A stretch of 64,000 nt of DNA, taken from positions 1 to 64,000 of the forward strand of contig NW_026971149.1 in NCBI RefSeq assembly GCF_963678635.1, given 5' to 3'. The notes under the pieces are model-generated. The model was not told the origin of the DNA, did not search any database, and saw only the letters and a list, made by a program, of their open reading frames with translations. This document shows positions 21,566 to 33,531 of this stretch, piece after piece. Every line of letters begins with the position of its first letter. The first letter of the stretch is position 1. Source of the stretch: Symsagittifera roscoffensis (taxonomy: Eukaryota; Xenacoelomorpha; Acoela; Convolutidae). The position numbers were made by a program, and so were the translations under genes.

Positions 21566-24027
21566 CTAGATGGTCGCGTGAAGCATAAAAAGCAATTAGG
21601 AAGGGGTAGGGGCCCCTTCCGTGCAAAAAATTTCTAAAATTATACATTTACCAAAATGACCATATTTGTCGAGTTCTCAAAAACGTTTCGTTGAATTTTT
21701 CTATTTTTTTGCATGCGGCCCTAATTTGACACGGCAATCATATCTTATAAAGGTCACTTTTCGATCCTATCGGTTTGAAGCCCATTTTACCCGATTTTTC
21801 CACTTTTTTGAGTTAACTAAAATGTGATTTTTCGAAGTTTCTCAAATTGGGTACTTTTTACGGCTTTGTTCATGAAAACCATTCTGAACAGGTTCATAAA
21901 GTGTGGCTTAGTGGGTTTATTCAATTCGGACAACTTTTTTTGACTTTTTGAAAAAAATTGTTTTTCCCTATTTCTGACTCAACATTTTGATTTAAAAAAT
22001 AAAAATTTTTGAAAGTGATTAAAAGTAGTTTTTGATGGTTGATTCGAGCTCCCGATAGTCAATTTAGTGGGTATAGAGTATTTGAAGGTCAAAATTGGAT
22101 AAAAATTGTACTTTTTGGTATTTTTTATTTTTGACCATATATGGTACTAATTAGTGTAAATACTACTACTAAAATTGTCAAAAAATGGTTTCGTTCTTAA
22201 AAAAAACCCGATGGATTGTTTCAAAAATTGATATGCGATCCTCATTTGACACGGCATCGATGCTTTTACTGATCACTTTTTCATCCTATTTGTTTGAAGA
22301 CTATTTTTTACCTTTTTCCACTTTTTCAAACTGCTGAAAAAAGAGTTTTTTCGAATTTCCTTGAATTGGGTACTTTTTACGGCTTCGGTCACCAAAATCA
22401 TTCTGAGCTGGTTCAAAAATAATGGCTTACTTTTTTAGTTAATTTTGAACAACTTTTTTTGTTTTTCTGAAAAAAAAAACCTTTTTCCCATTTCTGACTC
22501 AACTTTTTGATGGAAAAAAACTTAAAAAATTCAGAACGATTAAAAATGGTTTTTGATGGTTGATTCGAGCTTAGCATAGTCAATTTAGTCGGTATAGAGT
22601 ATTTAAAAGTCAAAATTGGATAAAATTTGTAGTTTTTGCGATTTTTTTATTTTGACGATTTATGGTAAAATTGGTGTATATAGTACTTTGTCAATTTCTG
22701 GAACAATTGTTTCGTTCTCAAAATTGCTTGAGTGCTTCTGCTGAAATTTTGCATGTGGCCTGAATATACTCTCGTAATTTACACGTGATATTAGTAATGG
22801 TTTTTCTCATAAAATTCTTTTCTATAAGTTTGAAGAAAACTTTTCCCTCATCCGTTTTTTATGTTTCCAAAAAAGTTATTAACGACATTTCTCAAATTGA
22901 GTAAGCGTCTAGTCAATGGTAATGAAAACTATTTTGAACTTAATCATATACTATGATTCCATTGGTAAAACTACTTGCCACCTTATTTTTTGACAGTATT
23001 TAAAATCCAGACTTACTTTTCTGGTAAAAAATGAAACTTTAATAAATTGCTTTTGAAAATATATGACACATGTTTTGAAAAAATAAAACGAAACTTATAA
23101 AATGGGCTGTTGATTGTTCGTTTCAGCTTCCCAATTTCAAGTTTGGTGGGTGAAGAGCCTTAGTTTAACCAAAATGGTTTCAGTTTGTAATTTTTGTTCT
23201 TTTTCGGCAGATATACAATTTGAAGAAAGAGTTTTCAAAATCTATCTGAAATTTACCAGAAAAAGCAGTCTGAAATAACCAGAATCGTTTTTCCTTTTTG
23301 ATGTACTTCCATGCTTGAGAAGGTTAGTCAGAGTCTTCCATTGATTTATGAGTGATACGAGTCATCACAAATGAAAAGGTTACTATTATTTTTTTAAACT
23401 TCAAACAAAAATTAGTCTTTACATTTGCAGTGGATAAGGGACTGCGAAAAAAAACACAATTGGCCAAAGATTTTGTCTTAATCAAAAATGGCATACTATC
23501 CAAAGCCTTTACTGATGCTCCCTGGGACCCTTGTGGTCCCACTTAGGGAGCATCATTGACCTCCAACAAAGAGAACAGATATAGACGACAGTAACAATAA
23601 TGTCTTGCTATCTTTAAGTGTTTTTCGGTATTTTTTTTAATTCGAATGAATTAATTATTTTTTACGAAAAACGGCAAAAAAAATCAAATCAGTATTTTCA
23701 AATTTGAGACAGTATCTTAATGGGAATCTCATGTGGTCCTGTTGTTGGAACACCAGTGACGTGAAAAAAGTCGGAGTCGCAGCTGGACACGGCAAATTTC
23801 AGATAAAACCATAGTAATGTTTTATGTGAACTGTTCGGAGAAGAAGTTCAGTGAGAAGAAAAAATGGGCTTCACCATTGCGCCCGTAGGGGGCAAAGTGA
23901 ATGCGAACGTTTCAAGTAGGACTTTTTTCAAGAGTAACCGAAAAAGTTGGGGTAAAGGTGAAACAAAAAACTTTTCTCGGAAGCAAGATTAGTCACGGAG
24001 GGCGGGTGGGACGCAGACCTGAAAGAT
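21566..24027 (+). repeat. Repeat unit 11, family A (2462 bp)
   Basis: Core 21566, head hairpin 21599-21620, tail hairpin 23514-23554. It belongs with units 8 and 9; the shorter length comes mainly from loss of about a dozen bases near 23005, where other units have a T run followed by CGGACTTAC. Ends with GAAAGAT. Confidence 0.87.
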
Positions 24028-26511
24028 CTAGATGGTCGCGTGTAGCACAAAAAGCAATTAGGAAGGGGTAGGGGCCCCTTCCGGGCAAAAAATTTCTAAA
24101 ATTATACATTTACCAAAATGACCATATTTGTCGAGTTCTCAAAAACGTTTCGTTGAATTTTTCTAATTTTTTGCATGCGGCCCTAATTTGACACGGCAAT
24201 CATATCTTATAAAGGTCACTTTTCGATCCTATCGGTTTGAAGCCCATTTTACCCGATTTTTCCACTTTTTTGAGTTAACTAAAAGGTGATTTTTCGAAGT
24301 TTCTCAAATTGGGTACTTTTTACGGCTTTGGTCATGAAAACCATTCTGAACAGGTTCATAGAGTGTGGCTTAGTGAGTTTATTCAATTGGGACAACTTTT
24401 TTTGACTTTTTGAAAAAAATTGTTTTTTCCTATTTCTGACTCAACATTTTGATTTAAAAATTAAAAAATTTTGAAAGTGATTAAAAGTGGTTTTTGATGG
24501 TTGATTCGAGCTCCCGATAGTCAATTTAGTGGGTATAGAGTATTTGAAGGTCAAAATTGGATAAAAATTGTAGTTTTTTGTATTTTTGAATTTTGACCAT
24601 ATATGGTACTAATTAGTGTAAATACTACTACTAAAATTGTCAAAAAATGGTTTCGTTCTTAAAAAAAACCCGATGGATTGTTTCAAAAATTGGCATGCGA
24701 TCCTCATTTGACACGGCATCGATGTTTTTACTGATCACTTTTTCATCCTATTTGTTTGAAGACTATTTTTTACATTTTTCCACTTTTTCAAAGTGCTGAA
24801 AAAAGAGTTTTTTCGAATTTCCTCGAATTGGGTACTTTTTACGGCTTCGGTCACCAGAACCATTCTGAGCAGGTTCAAAAATAGTGGCTTAGATTTTTAG
24901 TTGATTTTGAACAACTTTTTTTGTTTTTCTGAAAAAAAAACCTTTTTCCCATTTCTGACTCAACTTTTTTGATGGAAAAAAACTTAAAAAATTCAGAACG
25001 ATTAAAAATGGTTTTTGATGGTTGATTCGAGCTTAGCATAGTCAATTTAGTCGGTATAGAGTATTTAAAAGTCAAAATTGGATAAAATTTGTAGTTTTTG
25101 CGATTTTTTTATTTTGACGATTTATGGAAAAATTGGTGTATATACTACTTTGTCAATTTCTGGAACAATTGTTTCGTTCTCAAAATTGCTTGAGTGCTTC
25201 TGCTGAAATTTGGCATGTGGCCTCAATCTACTCTCGTAATTTACACGTGATATTAGTAATGGTTTTTCTCATAAAATTCTTTTCTATAAGTTTGAAGAAA
25301 ACTTTTCCATTATCCGTTTTTTATGTTTCCAAAAAAGTTATTAACGACATTTCTCAAATTGAGTAAGCGTCTAGTCAATGGTAATGAAAACTATTTTGAA
25401 CTTAATCATATACTATGATTCCATTGGTAAAACTACTTGCCACCTTATTTTTTGACAGTATTTAAAAATCTGTTTGTTTTTCGGACTTACTTTTCTGGTA
25501 AAAAATGAAATTTTAATAAATTGCTTTTGAAAATATATGACACATGTTTTGAAAAATTAAAACGAAACATATAAAATGGGCTGTCGATTGTTCGTTTTAG
25601 CTTCGCAATTTTGAGTTTGGTGGGTGAAGAGCCTTAATTTAACCGAAATGGTTTCAGTTTGTAATTTTTGTTCTTTTTCGGCAGACATACAATTTGAAGA
25701 AAGAGTTTTCAAAATCTATCTGAAAATTAACAAAAAAAGCAGTCTGAAATAACCAGAGTCGTTTTTTGCTTTTTGATCTATTTCCATGCTTGAGAAGGTT
25801 AGTCAGAGTCTTCCATTGATTTATGAGTGATACGAGTCATCACAAATGAAAAGATTATTATTATTTTTTAAAACTTCAAACAAAAATTAGTCTTTACATT
25901 TGCAGTGGATAAGGGACTGTGAAAAAAAAACACAATTGGCCAAAGATTTTGTCTTAATCAAAAATGGCATACTATCCAAAGCCTTTACTGATGCTCCCTG
26001 GGACCCTTGTGGTCCCACTTAGGGAGCATCATTGACCTCCAACAAAGAAAACAGATATAGACGACAGTCACAATAATGTCTTGCTATCTTTAAGTGTTTT
26101 TAGGTAATTTTTTTAAAAATTCAAATGAAGTAATTAGTTTATTTTGCGAAAAACGGCAAAAAAAATCAAATCAGTATTTTCAAAATTCAGACAGTATCTG
26201 AATGGGAACCTCATGTGGTCCTGTTGTTGGTGGTACTGAATCTCGTGAAAAAAGTCGGAGTCGCAGCTGGACACGGCAAATTTCAGATAAAACCATAGTA
26301 ATGTTTTATGTGAACTGTTCGGAGAAGAAGTTCAGTAAGAAGAAAAAATCGGCTTCACCACTGCGCCCGTAGGGGGCAAAGTGAATGCGAACGTTTCAAG
26401 TAGGACTTTTTTCAAGAGTAACTGACCTGAGATGGGGTAAAGGTGAAACAAAAAACTTTTCTCGGAAGCAAGATTAGTCACGGAGGGCGGGTGGGACGCA
26501 GACCTGACCGG
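24028..26511 (+). repeat. Repeat unit 12, family A (2484 bp)
   Basis: Core 24028, head hairpin 24061-24082, tail hairpin 25990-26030. Nearly identical to unit 18. One extra T at about 24961-24970 shifts the minus-strand frame that reads through this subrepeat in units 11 and 18, showing that the frame is not under selection. Confidence 0.88.
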
Positions 26512-26657
26512 CTAGATGGTCGCGTGTAGCACAAAAAGAAATTAGGAAGGGGTAGGGGCCCCTTCCGGTCAAAAAGCAAAAAATTTTTTACGTTGTTACT
26601 AATGCCCAGAAACTATCGACTTCTGCAAAACCGCACGTCAGAATTTCCTAATTTTTT

Positions 26658-27179
26658 GCATGCGGGTCTGAATTTAGAAAATAATGGCAGTTTGTTAATG
26701 CCACTTTTGGATGGTTTCATTTTGAAGACCCTTTTTCCCACTTTTTCCACTTTTTTGAGTTAACTAAAAAGGTGTTTTTTTGACTTTTCTCAAAATGGGT
26801 AAATTTTGCTGCTATGATTATGAAAACCATTCTGAACAAGTTCCCAACGTGTGACCTAATGGATAAGTTTAAATGGAACAATTTTTTTTGACTTTTTGAA
26901 AAAATTTGTTTTTTCCCGTTTGTGACTCAACATTTAATTTCAAAAAAATGAAAATTTTCAAAAATGGGAAAAAATGGTTTCTGATGGTACATTCGAACTT
27001 GCCATAGCCAATTTAGTGCGTTTTGATCATTAATTTGTCAAAATTGATTAAAAATTGTAGTTTTTACGACTTTTAGTTTTGACTTTAATTATAATTATAG
27101 TAATAAAAATAGTACTACCAAAATTCCCGAGAAACTAATCTGTTCTCAAAAACTTCGCGTAGGATTTTCGTAAATTTTT
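26658..27179 (+). repeat. Subrepeat 1 of unit 13 (522 bp)
   Basis: Starts at GCATGCGGGTCTGAATT. D-type landmarks: TGGCAGTTTGTTAATGCCAC, GAAGACCCTTTTTCCC, phased T runs, GTGACTCAACATTTAATTT. Confidence 0.75.
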
Positions 27180-27701
27180 GCATGCGGGTCTGAATTCACA
27201 AAAAAATGGCAGTTAGTTAATGCAACTTTTGGATGGTTTCGTTTTGAAGACCCCTTTCTCCATTTTTTCCACTTTTTTGAGTTAACTAAAAAGGTGTTTT
27301 TTCGACTTTTCTCAAAATGGGTGACATTTGCTGCTTTGATCATGGAAACCATTCTGAACAGGTTCCTAACGTGTTGCCTGATGAATTAGTTTAAATGGAT
27401 CAATTTTTTTTGAATTTTTGAAAAAGTATGATTTTTCCCGTTTGTGACTCAACATTTATTTTTTAAAAAATGAAAATTTTCAGAAATTGGAAAAAATGGT
27501 TTCTGATGGTAGAATCGAACTTGCTATAGCCAATTTAGTGGGTTTTGATCATTTATTTGTCAAAATTGATTAAAAATTGAAGTTTTTACGACTTTTTGAT
27601 TTGACTTTAATTATAAGTACAGTAATGAAATTAGTACTACCAAAATTCCGGAGAAACTAATCTGTTCTCGAAAACTTCACGTAGGATCTTCGTAATTTTT
27701 T
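27180..27701 (+). repeat. Subrepeat 2 of unit 13 (522 bp)
   Basis: Starts at GCATGCGGGTCTGAATTCAC; close copy of subrepeat 1 of the same length. It contains the clearest phased A/T run series in the window (27263-27317). Confidence 0.75.
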
Positions 27702-28220
27702 GTATGCGGGTCTGAATTCACAAAAAAATGGCAGTTAGTTAATGCCACTTTTGGATGGTTTCATTTTGAAGACCCCTTTTCCCACTTTTTCTACTTTTTT
27801 GAGTTAACCAAAAATGTGTTTTTTGAATTTTTCTCAAAAGGGGTAATTTTTTCGGCATTGCTCAACAAAACCTTTCTGAATAGGTTCATAGAAAGTGTTT
27901 CTATGGATAAGGCAATTTGACACCAATTTTTTCAAATTAGGTAAATTTTCTTTTTTTTTCAATTTCATCTCTAACTTTTTTTGGTCGAAAAAAAATTCAA
28001 TTTTAAAAGTGAACAAAAGTGGTTTTTGATGGATGTTTTGAGCTTGCCATAGGCACTATAGAGTGGTTTGATCATTTTTCTAGTCAATTTTGAACAAAAA
28101 TTGAGAGTGTTTTATTCTTGTTTGCTCAATTTCAATTATTAATTGACGTGATCCTATTTAAAAGCCAAACAAAAAAACATTAAATTTAAAAAACCAGATT
28201 CAGTTGTCCGTTTTTTTAAC
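27702..28220 (+). repeat. Subrepeat 3 of unit 13 (approximate end, diverged)
   Basis: Starts at GTATGCGGGTCTGAATTCAC. The first 150 bp follow the D pattern; the rest drifts and has no clear GCATGC motif at its end, so the end is an estimate. Confidence 0.5.
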
Positions 28221-28495
28221 TATGTTTTACATTCACTAGTGTAGCTACAGTGCATTGACTTAGTTACTGCAAAGAAATGCAGGGTTTTCTTTTGTTTCAA
28301 ATTTGAAAATTTTGTTTGAAAAACTAAAAAAAATGTAATTTTTATCGAAAAATTTTGTTTGATAATATAACAGGCTCTTCAAGTTAAAAATACAACAGTT
28401 TATTGATTGCTGAGCAAAATGAAATATGGAAAATTGTAATAAGTGATTAGAATTTCTCATTTCATGATTGTACGTTTGATGCTTCAATCCCTATA

Positions 28496-28537
28496 GGATG
28501 CGCCCTGGGACCCTTGTGGTCCCAGGTAGGGGCATCC
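28496..28537 (+). other. Family D tail hairpin (unit 13)
   Basis: GGATGC-G-CCCT pairs with AGGG-GCATCC with a single bulged G; the inner stem is GGGACC/GGTCCC with loop CTTGT. The outer stem differs from family A but remains complementary. Confidence 0.75.
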
Positions 28538-28964
28538 GGGACCTCGAATAAAGAGCAGAGAAATAGAGACCAGCCGATATGTTGTGCTGTTATGTTTCAG
28601 CTTATACAGTTTTTGCGGAAAACTTGCACCCTAGGAGAGCGTTTTCTTTTCCTTCAGGAGACATTGAATCTCAAATTTAATAGAAAGGTATTTTAGTTTT
28701 CCTGCTTCTTAGCATTGTGGATACTGGGATACATTTATGGAACCAACACGATACTCTATTTGCTTCGATGACATATGTGATGAAGGCGCATGATTATTTT
28801 CAGGATATAATTTTGAAAATGTATTAGAAAAAAAGATCCGAAAAAGTCTCTATCAAACAGTCGTGTCTGTCAATCTTTTATTTCTTAGGCAATACCATTA
28901 ATCGATTCCAGCTACGGAATGAATCAATTTTCAAAAGAAGACGTGAAGGCGCACTGACTGATCA

Positions 28965-29002
28965 GGTGGGTGGGTAAAATTTTAGGTCGGGTGGGTGGGG
29001 CG
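28965..29002 (+). other. G-rich tracts at unit 13 end, G4-capable
   Basis: GGTGGGTGGGT and, after an AT spacer, CGGGTGGGTGGGGCG. The second tract has three G runs of three or more and, with the first, could form a G-quadruplex on the + strand. Similar tracts close units 3, 14 and 23; family A has the shorter GGAGGGCGGGTGGG. Confidence 0.55.
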
Positions 29003-29160
29003 AAACAATTTCCTCTAGATGGTCGCGTGTAGCACAAAAAGCGATTAGGAAGGGGTAGGGGCCCCTTCCGGTCAAAAGGCAATAAATTTTTTACAGTGGT
29101 AAATATTCCTAGTAACTATCGAGTTCTGCTAAACCGCACGTCAGAATTTCCTAATTTTTT

Positions 29161-29682
29161 GCATGCGGGTCTGAATTTGGAAAATAATGGCAGTTTGTTA
29201 ATGCCATTTTTGGATGGTTTCATTTTGAAGACCCCTTTTCCCACTTTTTCCACTTTTTTGAGTTAACTAAAAAGGTGTTTTTTCGACTTTTCTCAAAATG
29301 GGTAAATTTTGCTGCTAAGTTCATGAAAACCATTCTGAACAGGTTCCTAACGTGTGGACTGATGAGTTAGTTTAAATGGAACATTTTTTTTTGATTTTTT
29401 GAAAAAATATGATTTTTCCCGTTTGTGACTCAACATTTATCTTTTAAAAAATGAAAGTTTTCAGAAATGGGAGAAAATGGTTTCTGATGGTAGATTCGAA
29501 CTTGCCATAGCCAATTTAGTGGGTTTTGATCCTTTATTTGTCAAAATTGATTAAAAATTGTAGTTTTTACGACTTTTTGATTTGACTTTAATTATAAGTA
29601 CAGTAATGAAATTAGTACTACCAAAATTCCGGAGAAACTATTGTGTTCTCAAAAAATTCTCGTAGGATTTTCGTAAAATTTT
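29161..29682 (+). repeat. Subrepeat 1 of unit 14 (522 bp)
   Basis: Starts at GCATGCGGGTCTGAATTTGG. Equal in length to the next copy and to the D subrepeats of unit 13. Confidence 0.75.
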
Positions 29683-30204
29683 GCATGCGGGTCTGAATTT
29701 ACAAAATAATGGCAGTTTTTTAATGCTACTTTTGGATGGTTTCATTTTGAAGACCCCTTTACCCATTTTTTCCACTTTTTTGAGGTAACTAAAAAGGTGT
29801 TTTTTCGACTTTTCTCAAAATGGGTAAATTTTGCTGCTTTGATTATGAAAACCATTCAAAACGGGTTCTTAACGCGTGGCCTAATGAATTAGCTTAAATG
29901 GAACAATATTTTTTGACTTTTTGAAAAAATATGATTTTTCCCGTTTGTGACTCAACATTAATTTTCAAAAAAATGAAAATTTTCAAAAATGGGAAAAAAT
30001 GGTTTCTGATGGTAGATTCGAACTTGCCATAGCCAATTTAGTGGGTTTTGATCATTTATTTGTCAAAATTGATTAAAAATTGTAGTTTTTACGACTTTTT
30101 GATTTGACTTTAATTATAAGTACAGTAATGAAATTAGTACTACCAAAATTCCGGAGAAACTGATCTGTTCTCAAAAAATTTCCGTACGATTTTCGTAAAT
30201 TTTT
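29683..30204 (+). repeat. Subrepeat 2 of unit 14 (522 bp)
   Basis: Starts at GCATGCGGGTCTGAATTTAC. Its ending (TTTGACTTTAATTATAAGTA onward) is nearly the same as that of subrepeat 1, suggesting recent duplication or conversion inside the unit. Confidence 0.75.
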
Positions 30205-30714
30205 GCATGCGGGTCTGAATTTACAAAATAATGGCAGTTTCTTAATGCCACTTTTGGATGGTTTCATTTTGAAGACCCCTTTACCCATTTTTTCCACTTT
30301 TTTGAGTTAACCAAAAAGGTGTTTTTTGCACTTTTCTCAAAATGGGTAAATTTTGCTGCATTGATTATGTAAAACATTCTGAACAGGTTCCCAACGTGTG
30401 GCCTACTGAATAAGTTTAAATGGAACAATTTTTTTTGACATTTTGAAAAAATATAATTTTTCCCGTTTCTGACTCAACTTTTTTTTTCTCAAAAAAATTT
30501 AAGTTTTCAAAAGTGAAAAAAAAAAATGATTTTTGATGGTGTATTTGAGCTTGCCATTGTCGATTTAGTAGATACAGAGTGTTTTAGTTTCAAAAATAGT
30601 TAAAAATTGTCGATTTTTTACTTTTTCAGTTTGGATCTTATAAAGCTACTACAAATAATGAGAATATAATTAGTAATTTCATAATTCCGATGCGTGAGAA
30701 TGTTCTTATTTTTT
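30205..30714 (+). repeat. Subrepeat 3 of unit 14 (510 bp)
   Basis: Starts at GCATGCGGGTCTGAATTTAC. The first half is D-like; the second half (GATGGTGTATTTGAGCTTGC onward) changes to the E pattern of unit 3, placing the D/E switch inside this subrepeat. Confidence 0.7.
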
Positions 30715-30830
30715 CCATGCAGCCCTGAACTGTTCTTGGAATCATTTTAAAAAAATACAGATTGTTGAACCGCAAGAGTGACCCAAATTGACGGGTAAAT
30801 AATTGTTGAACTTTTGCTTTAATCCTTTTG

Positions 30831-30873
30831 GGATGCTCCCTGGGACCCCTGTGGTCCCATGTGGGGAGCATCC
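30831..30873 (+). other. Family E tail hairpin (unit 14)
   Basis: GGATGCTCCC/GGGAGCATCC outer stem and GGGACC/GGTCCC inner stem, loop CCTGT. Confidence 0.8.
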
Positions 30874-31313
30874 GTTACGACGATCAAAAACAAAAAAAAA
30901 AAAACTAAAGTTGTTCAATTTCCTAATCTGTTTTGGACAGCGCTGTTGTGTTGGCAAACTCTTTTATTCGTAAAAATATACGATTATAGAAACAAATGTC
31001 GGGGAAGAACTTTAACTGAACGACGTCGTGGCCACAGACAGATCGAAAATGTGGTCAGCAAATACAAGAAAAGCCGGGTAAATTATTCTTTTTGATGAGG
31101 TTTTCGGGCAAAGACGCATCAAAAATCAAACCCATTTTACCCCCAAAACGATAGTTGGCTAAGTAAAAACCTGCTCCTTCTTTTTTAAGGTGATGGAGAA
31201 TCACAAACCGCTTTTCGTTACTCGATCAAATCGAAAAAAGGTAGTCGTGGCCTGACTGATCAGGTGGGTAGGTAAATGATATTGGTCGGGTGGGTGGGGC
31301 GAAAGAGTAACCT

Positions 31314-33531
31314 CTAGGTGGCCGCGTTCCAGCATTTCAAAAATTTTTTAGGTGGGGTAGGGCCCCCACCGGTACAAGTAATCTCCCTAAATTGGTCTTT
31401 AGAGAATTTTGACAAAAAAGTTGATTCTCGAAATTGTCAGGTTAGATTGGTCTAATTTTTTGCATGCGGCCCTAAAATGTCAAACGAATAGGGGTTTCCT
31501 TTTGTGATTTTTTGACCCAACAATTTTTAACAGGTGTTTGGGCTAATTTGGGCTTTTTGCCCAATTTGGGAAAAGTTTTTATTTTGCTTAATTCTCAAAA
31601 ATAAGTAAAAATTTCAATATACTTATGAAAGAACGTCTAAATTGCTCTCAGCAGTCCTATCTAACGCACTAATCATCATGGTAGTGGAGGTTTTTGAATC
31701 GGAGAAAATTGATTTTTTTGACTTTTTTTTACCCATTTTTGAATACTTTTTCAAAATGAAAGGCTTTAACGAAAAAACTTGAAAACAATTTGCTATATTC
31801 ATTTAATTGAGCTTAAAGGGCATTGCTCTGGTTTTCTTAGCTAAAATGAAAAGTTTCAGCTAAAAATTGGCACTTTTTCAAAACAATCATTTTTTTCAAA
31901 AAAATTTTAAGTTTTTGATTTCTTTTCAATTTCTTGTTCAGAAATAAAGTTAAAAAACGATTATTGAGTCAGAGTAAATTTTTTGTTTCCACCCTAATGT
32001 ACCTTATGTGGGAGTACTGTTTGTACTAATTTTAGGCCCTCATTCTTGTTTTTAGCCAAGATATTGCTTTCGGAATTCTGTCAAAAAAGTCGAAAAAACA
32101 TGTTTTTTTGACCTTTCTCAAAATTTTAAAATTAGTGATCCACTTGTTGTTAGTCGCCAGATAAGGTCTCCAAAAACCTCGAAGACTCCAATAAACAGAC
32201 TGATGAGATTTTTTTTTAAAATTTTCAAAATTCGAATTTTTTGATTTTTTTTGAACTTTTCAGCTGAAAAATTATTCTAAGTACCGCCATTTGAAGAAGA
32301 AAAAAGGTTAAAGTTCAAAATTTTCTATCTTTTCTGGATTTTTTTTTCTTCCAGGCGATTTATCAAGCTAAAAATGGCTCATTCAGACTATCTGCATAGC
32401 TTGTTTAGGTTCCAGTTTCTCAAGTTGGCTCAAAGGTGCCTTAAGTGGAGGCGACAAGGAAACATAGCCAGAATGAAAACTTCATAAAATCTACAGTTTT
32501 CAACATTTTTTGGTAATTTAAAATGCTAGACCCACTAAGTTGGGTACGCTGAATCGTAATATGCAATTATTTTTCATTTTTTTTCAATTTTGAAAATTAT
32601 AAATTTTTGACTTTTTTAAAAAAAAAACATAATTTTTAATTTTTTCTCTTTTTTAAAACATTTTACATCATATTGATGTTGTTTCTGCCAAAGTGTTATA
32701 AACGGCTAGAACAGGAATCTTCATTACTTAAGAACAGTGGGTGGTGCGAGGAAAACAAAAAAAAACTGATTCATTTCTCCCGATTTACAAAAGAAAAAAG
32801 AAAAAAACTGTTTTTAAATTCATTAGAAAACCTACAATTTTTCTCATCATTATCCCTTACTAGTTTTCACCAACCGCATTTGTAACCCCCTAACATCAGT
32901 TGTTCTTGGATCTTGGAAGCATTGATTAATAAAATCAATTTTTTAAAAATTTATACAGCTTTTCATGAGGAATTGAAAACAAGCATTAGTGAAAAAAATT
33001 TTGTGAAAAATTAAAAACAACTATCCGTTATCCTGGATCGAGGTAGGATGCTCACTCGGTCCCTCTGGGACCTGTAGAGAGAGCAGCCGTAACTGTAAAC
33101 CCTACGCTTAAAATCTGAAATCAGCCTGATCGGAATTATGACATTAGCGGAGATCAAATAAGTTTTTGATAATGCGTTCTTATTTTGAACAATTTTTTTC
33201 TTTCCATTTCCTTCATTTTCCATTTTATTTTTGCCGAAACCAGTCTCTCTGCATGCCCGGTATTAGCAAAAACTTGATTGTTTCACACTTTGAAAACTTT
33301 GCGTTTTTTGGTGGTAGTTTAACTTAAAATTCATCAGAATTTTTCTTTAAAAAATTTTCACCTGGCAAAATTAATTGAGCATTGGCATTTGCGCCCGAAG
33401 GGCGCATTGCGAATGGGAATGCGTAGAAGTCCACGTATTTGCTTGAGCACATGATGTCGATGCATGACCACGCTCTCTTTTGTTTTCAGAAAATACCAAA
33501 AACAAAAATCCAACACGTGACCTTGAGGGTG
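31314..33531 (+). repeat. Repeat unit 15, family B (2218 bp)
   Basis: Core 31314, head hairpin 31351-31370, 52-bp segment 32408-32459, tail hairpin 33046-33087 (right side GAGAGAGCA instead of GAGGGAGCA). Closest to unit 4, which it follows almost exactly for the first several hundred bases. The extreme end, CACGTGACCTTGAGGGTG before the next core, departs from the CCTGATTGTG end of the other B units. Confidence 0.86.

Larger units (their letters stand above)
26512..29014 (+). repeat. Repeat unit 13, family D (2503 bp)
   Basis: Core 26512, head hairpin 26545-26566, subrepeats from 26658, 27180 and 27702 (both spacings 522 bp). The later body (28200-28490) is unrelated to family A. Tail hairpin 28496-28537, followed by CGGGACCTCGAATAAAGAGC. 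The unit ends in two G-rich tracts (28965-29002). Same length as unit 23, with many substitutions between them. Confidence 0.87.
29015..31313 (+). repeat. Repeat unit 14, family E with D-like front (2299 bp)
   Basis: Core 29015, head hairpin 29048-29069. Three subrepeats start at 29161, 29683 and 30205, with D-type text (GCATGCGGGTCTGAATT), then a CCATGC motif at 30715 leads into an E-type end shared with unit 3: CCGCAAGAGTGACCC, hairpin 30831-30873. The unit therefore joins a D-like front to an E-like end. G-rich tracts at 31263-31301. Confidence 0.86.
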
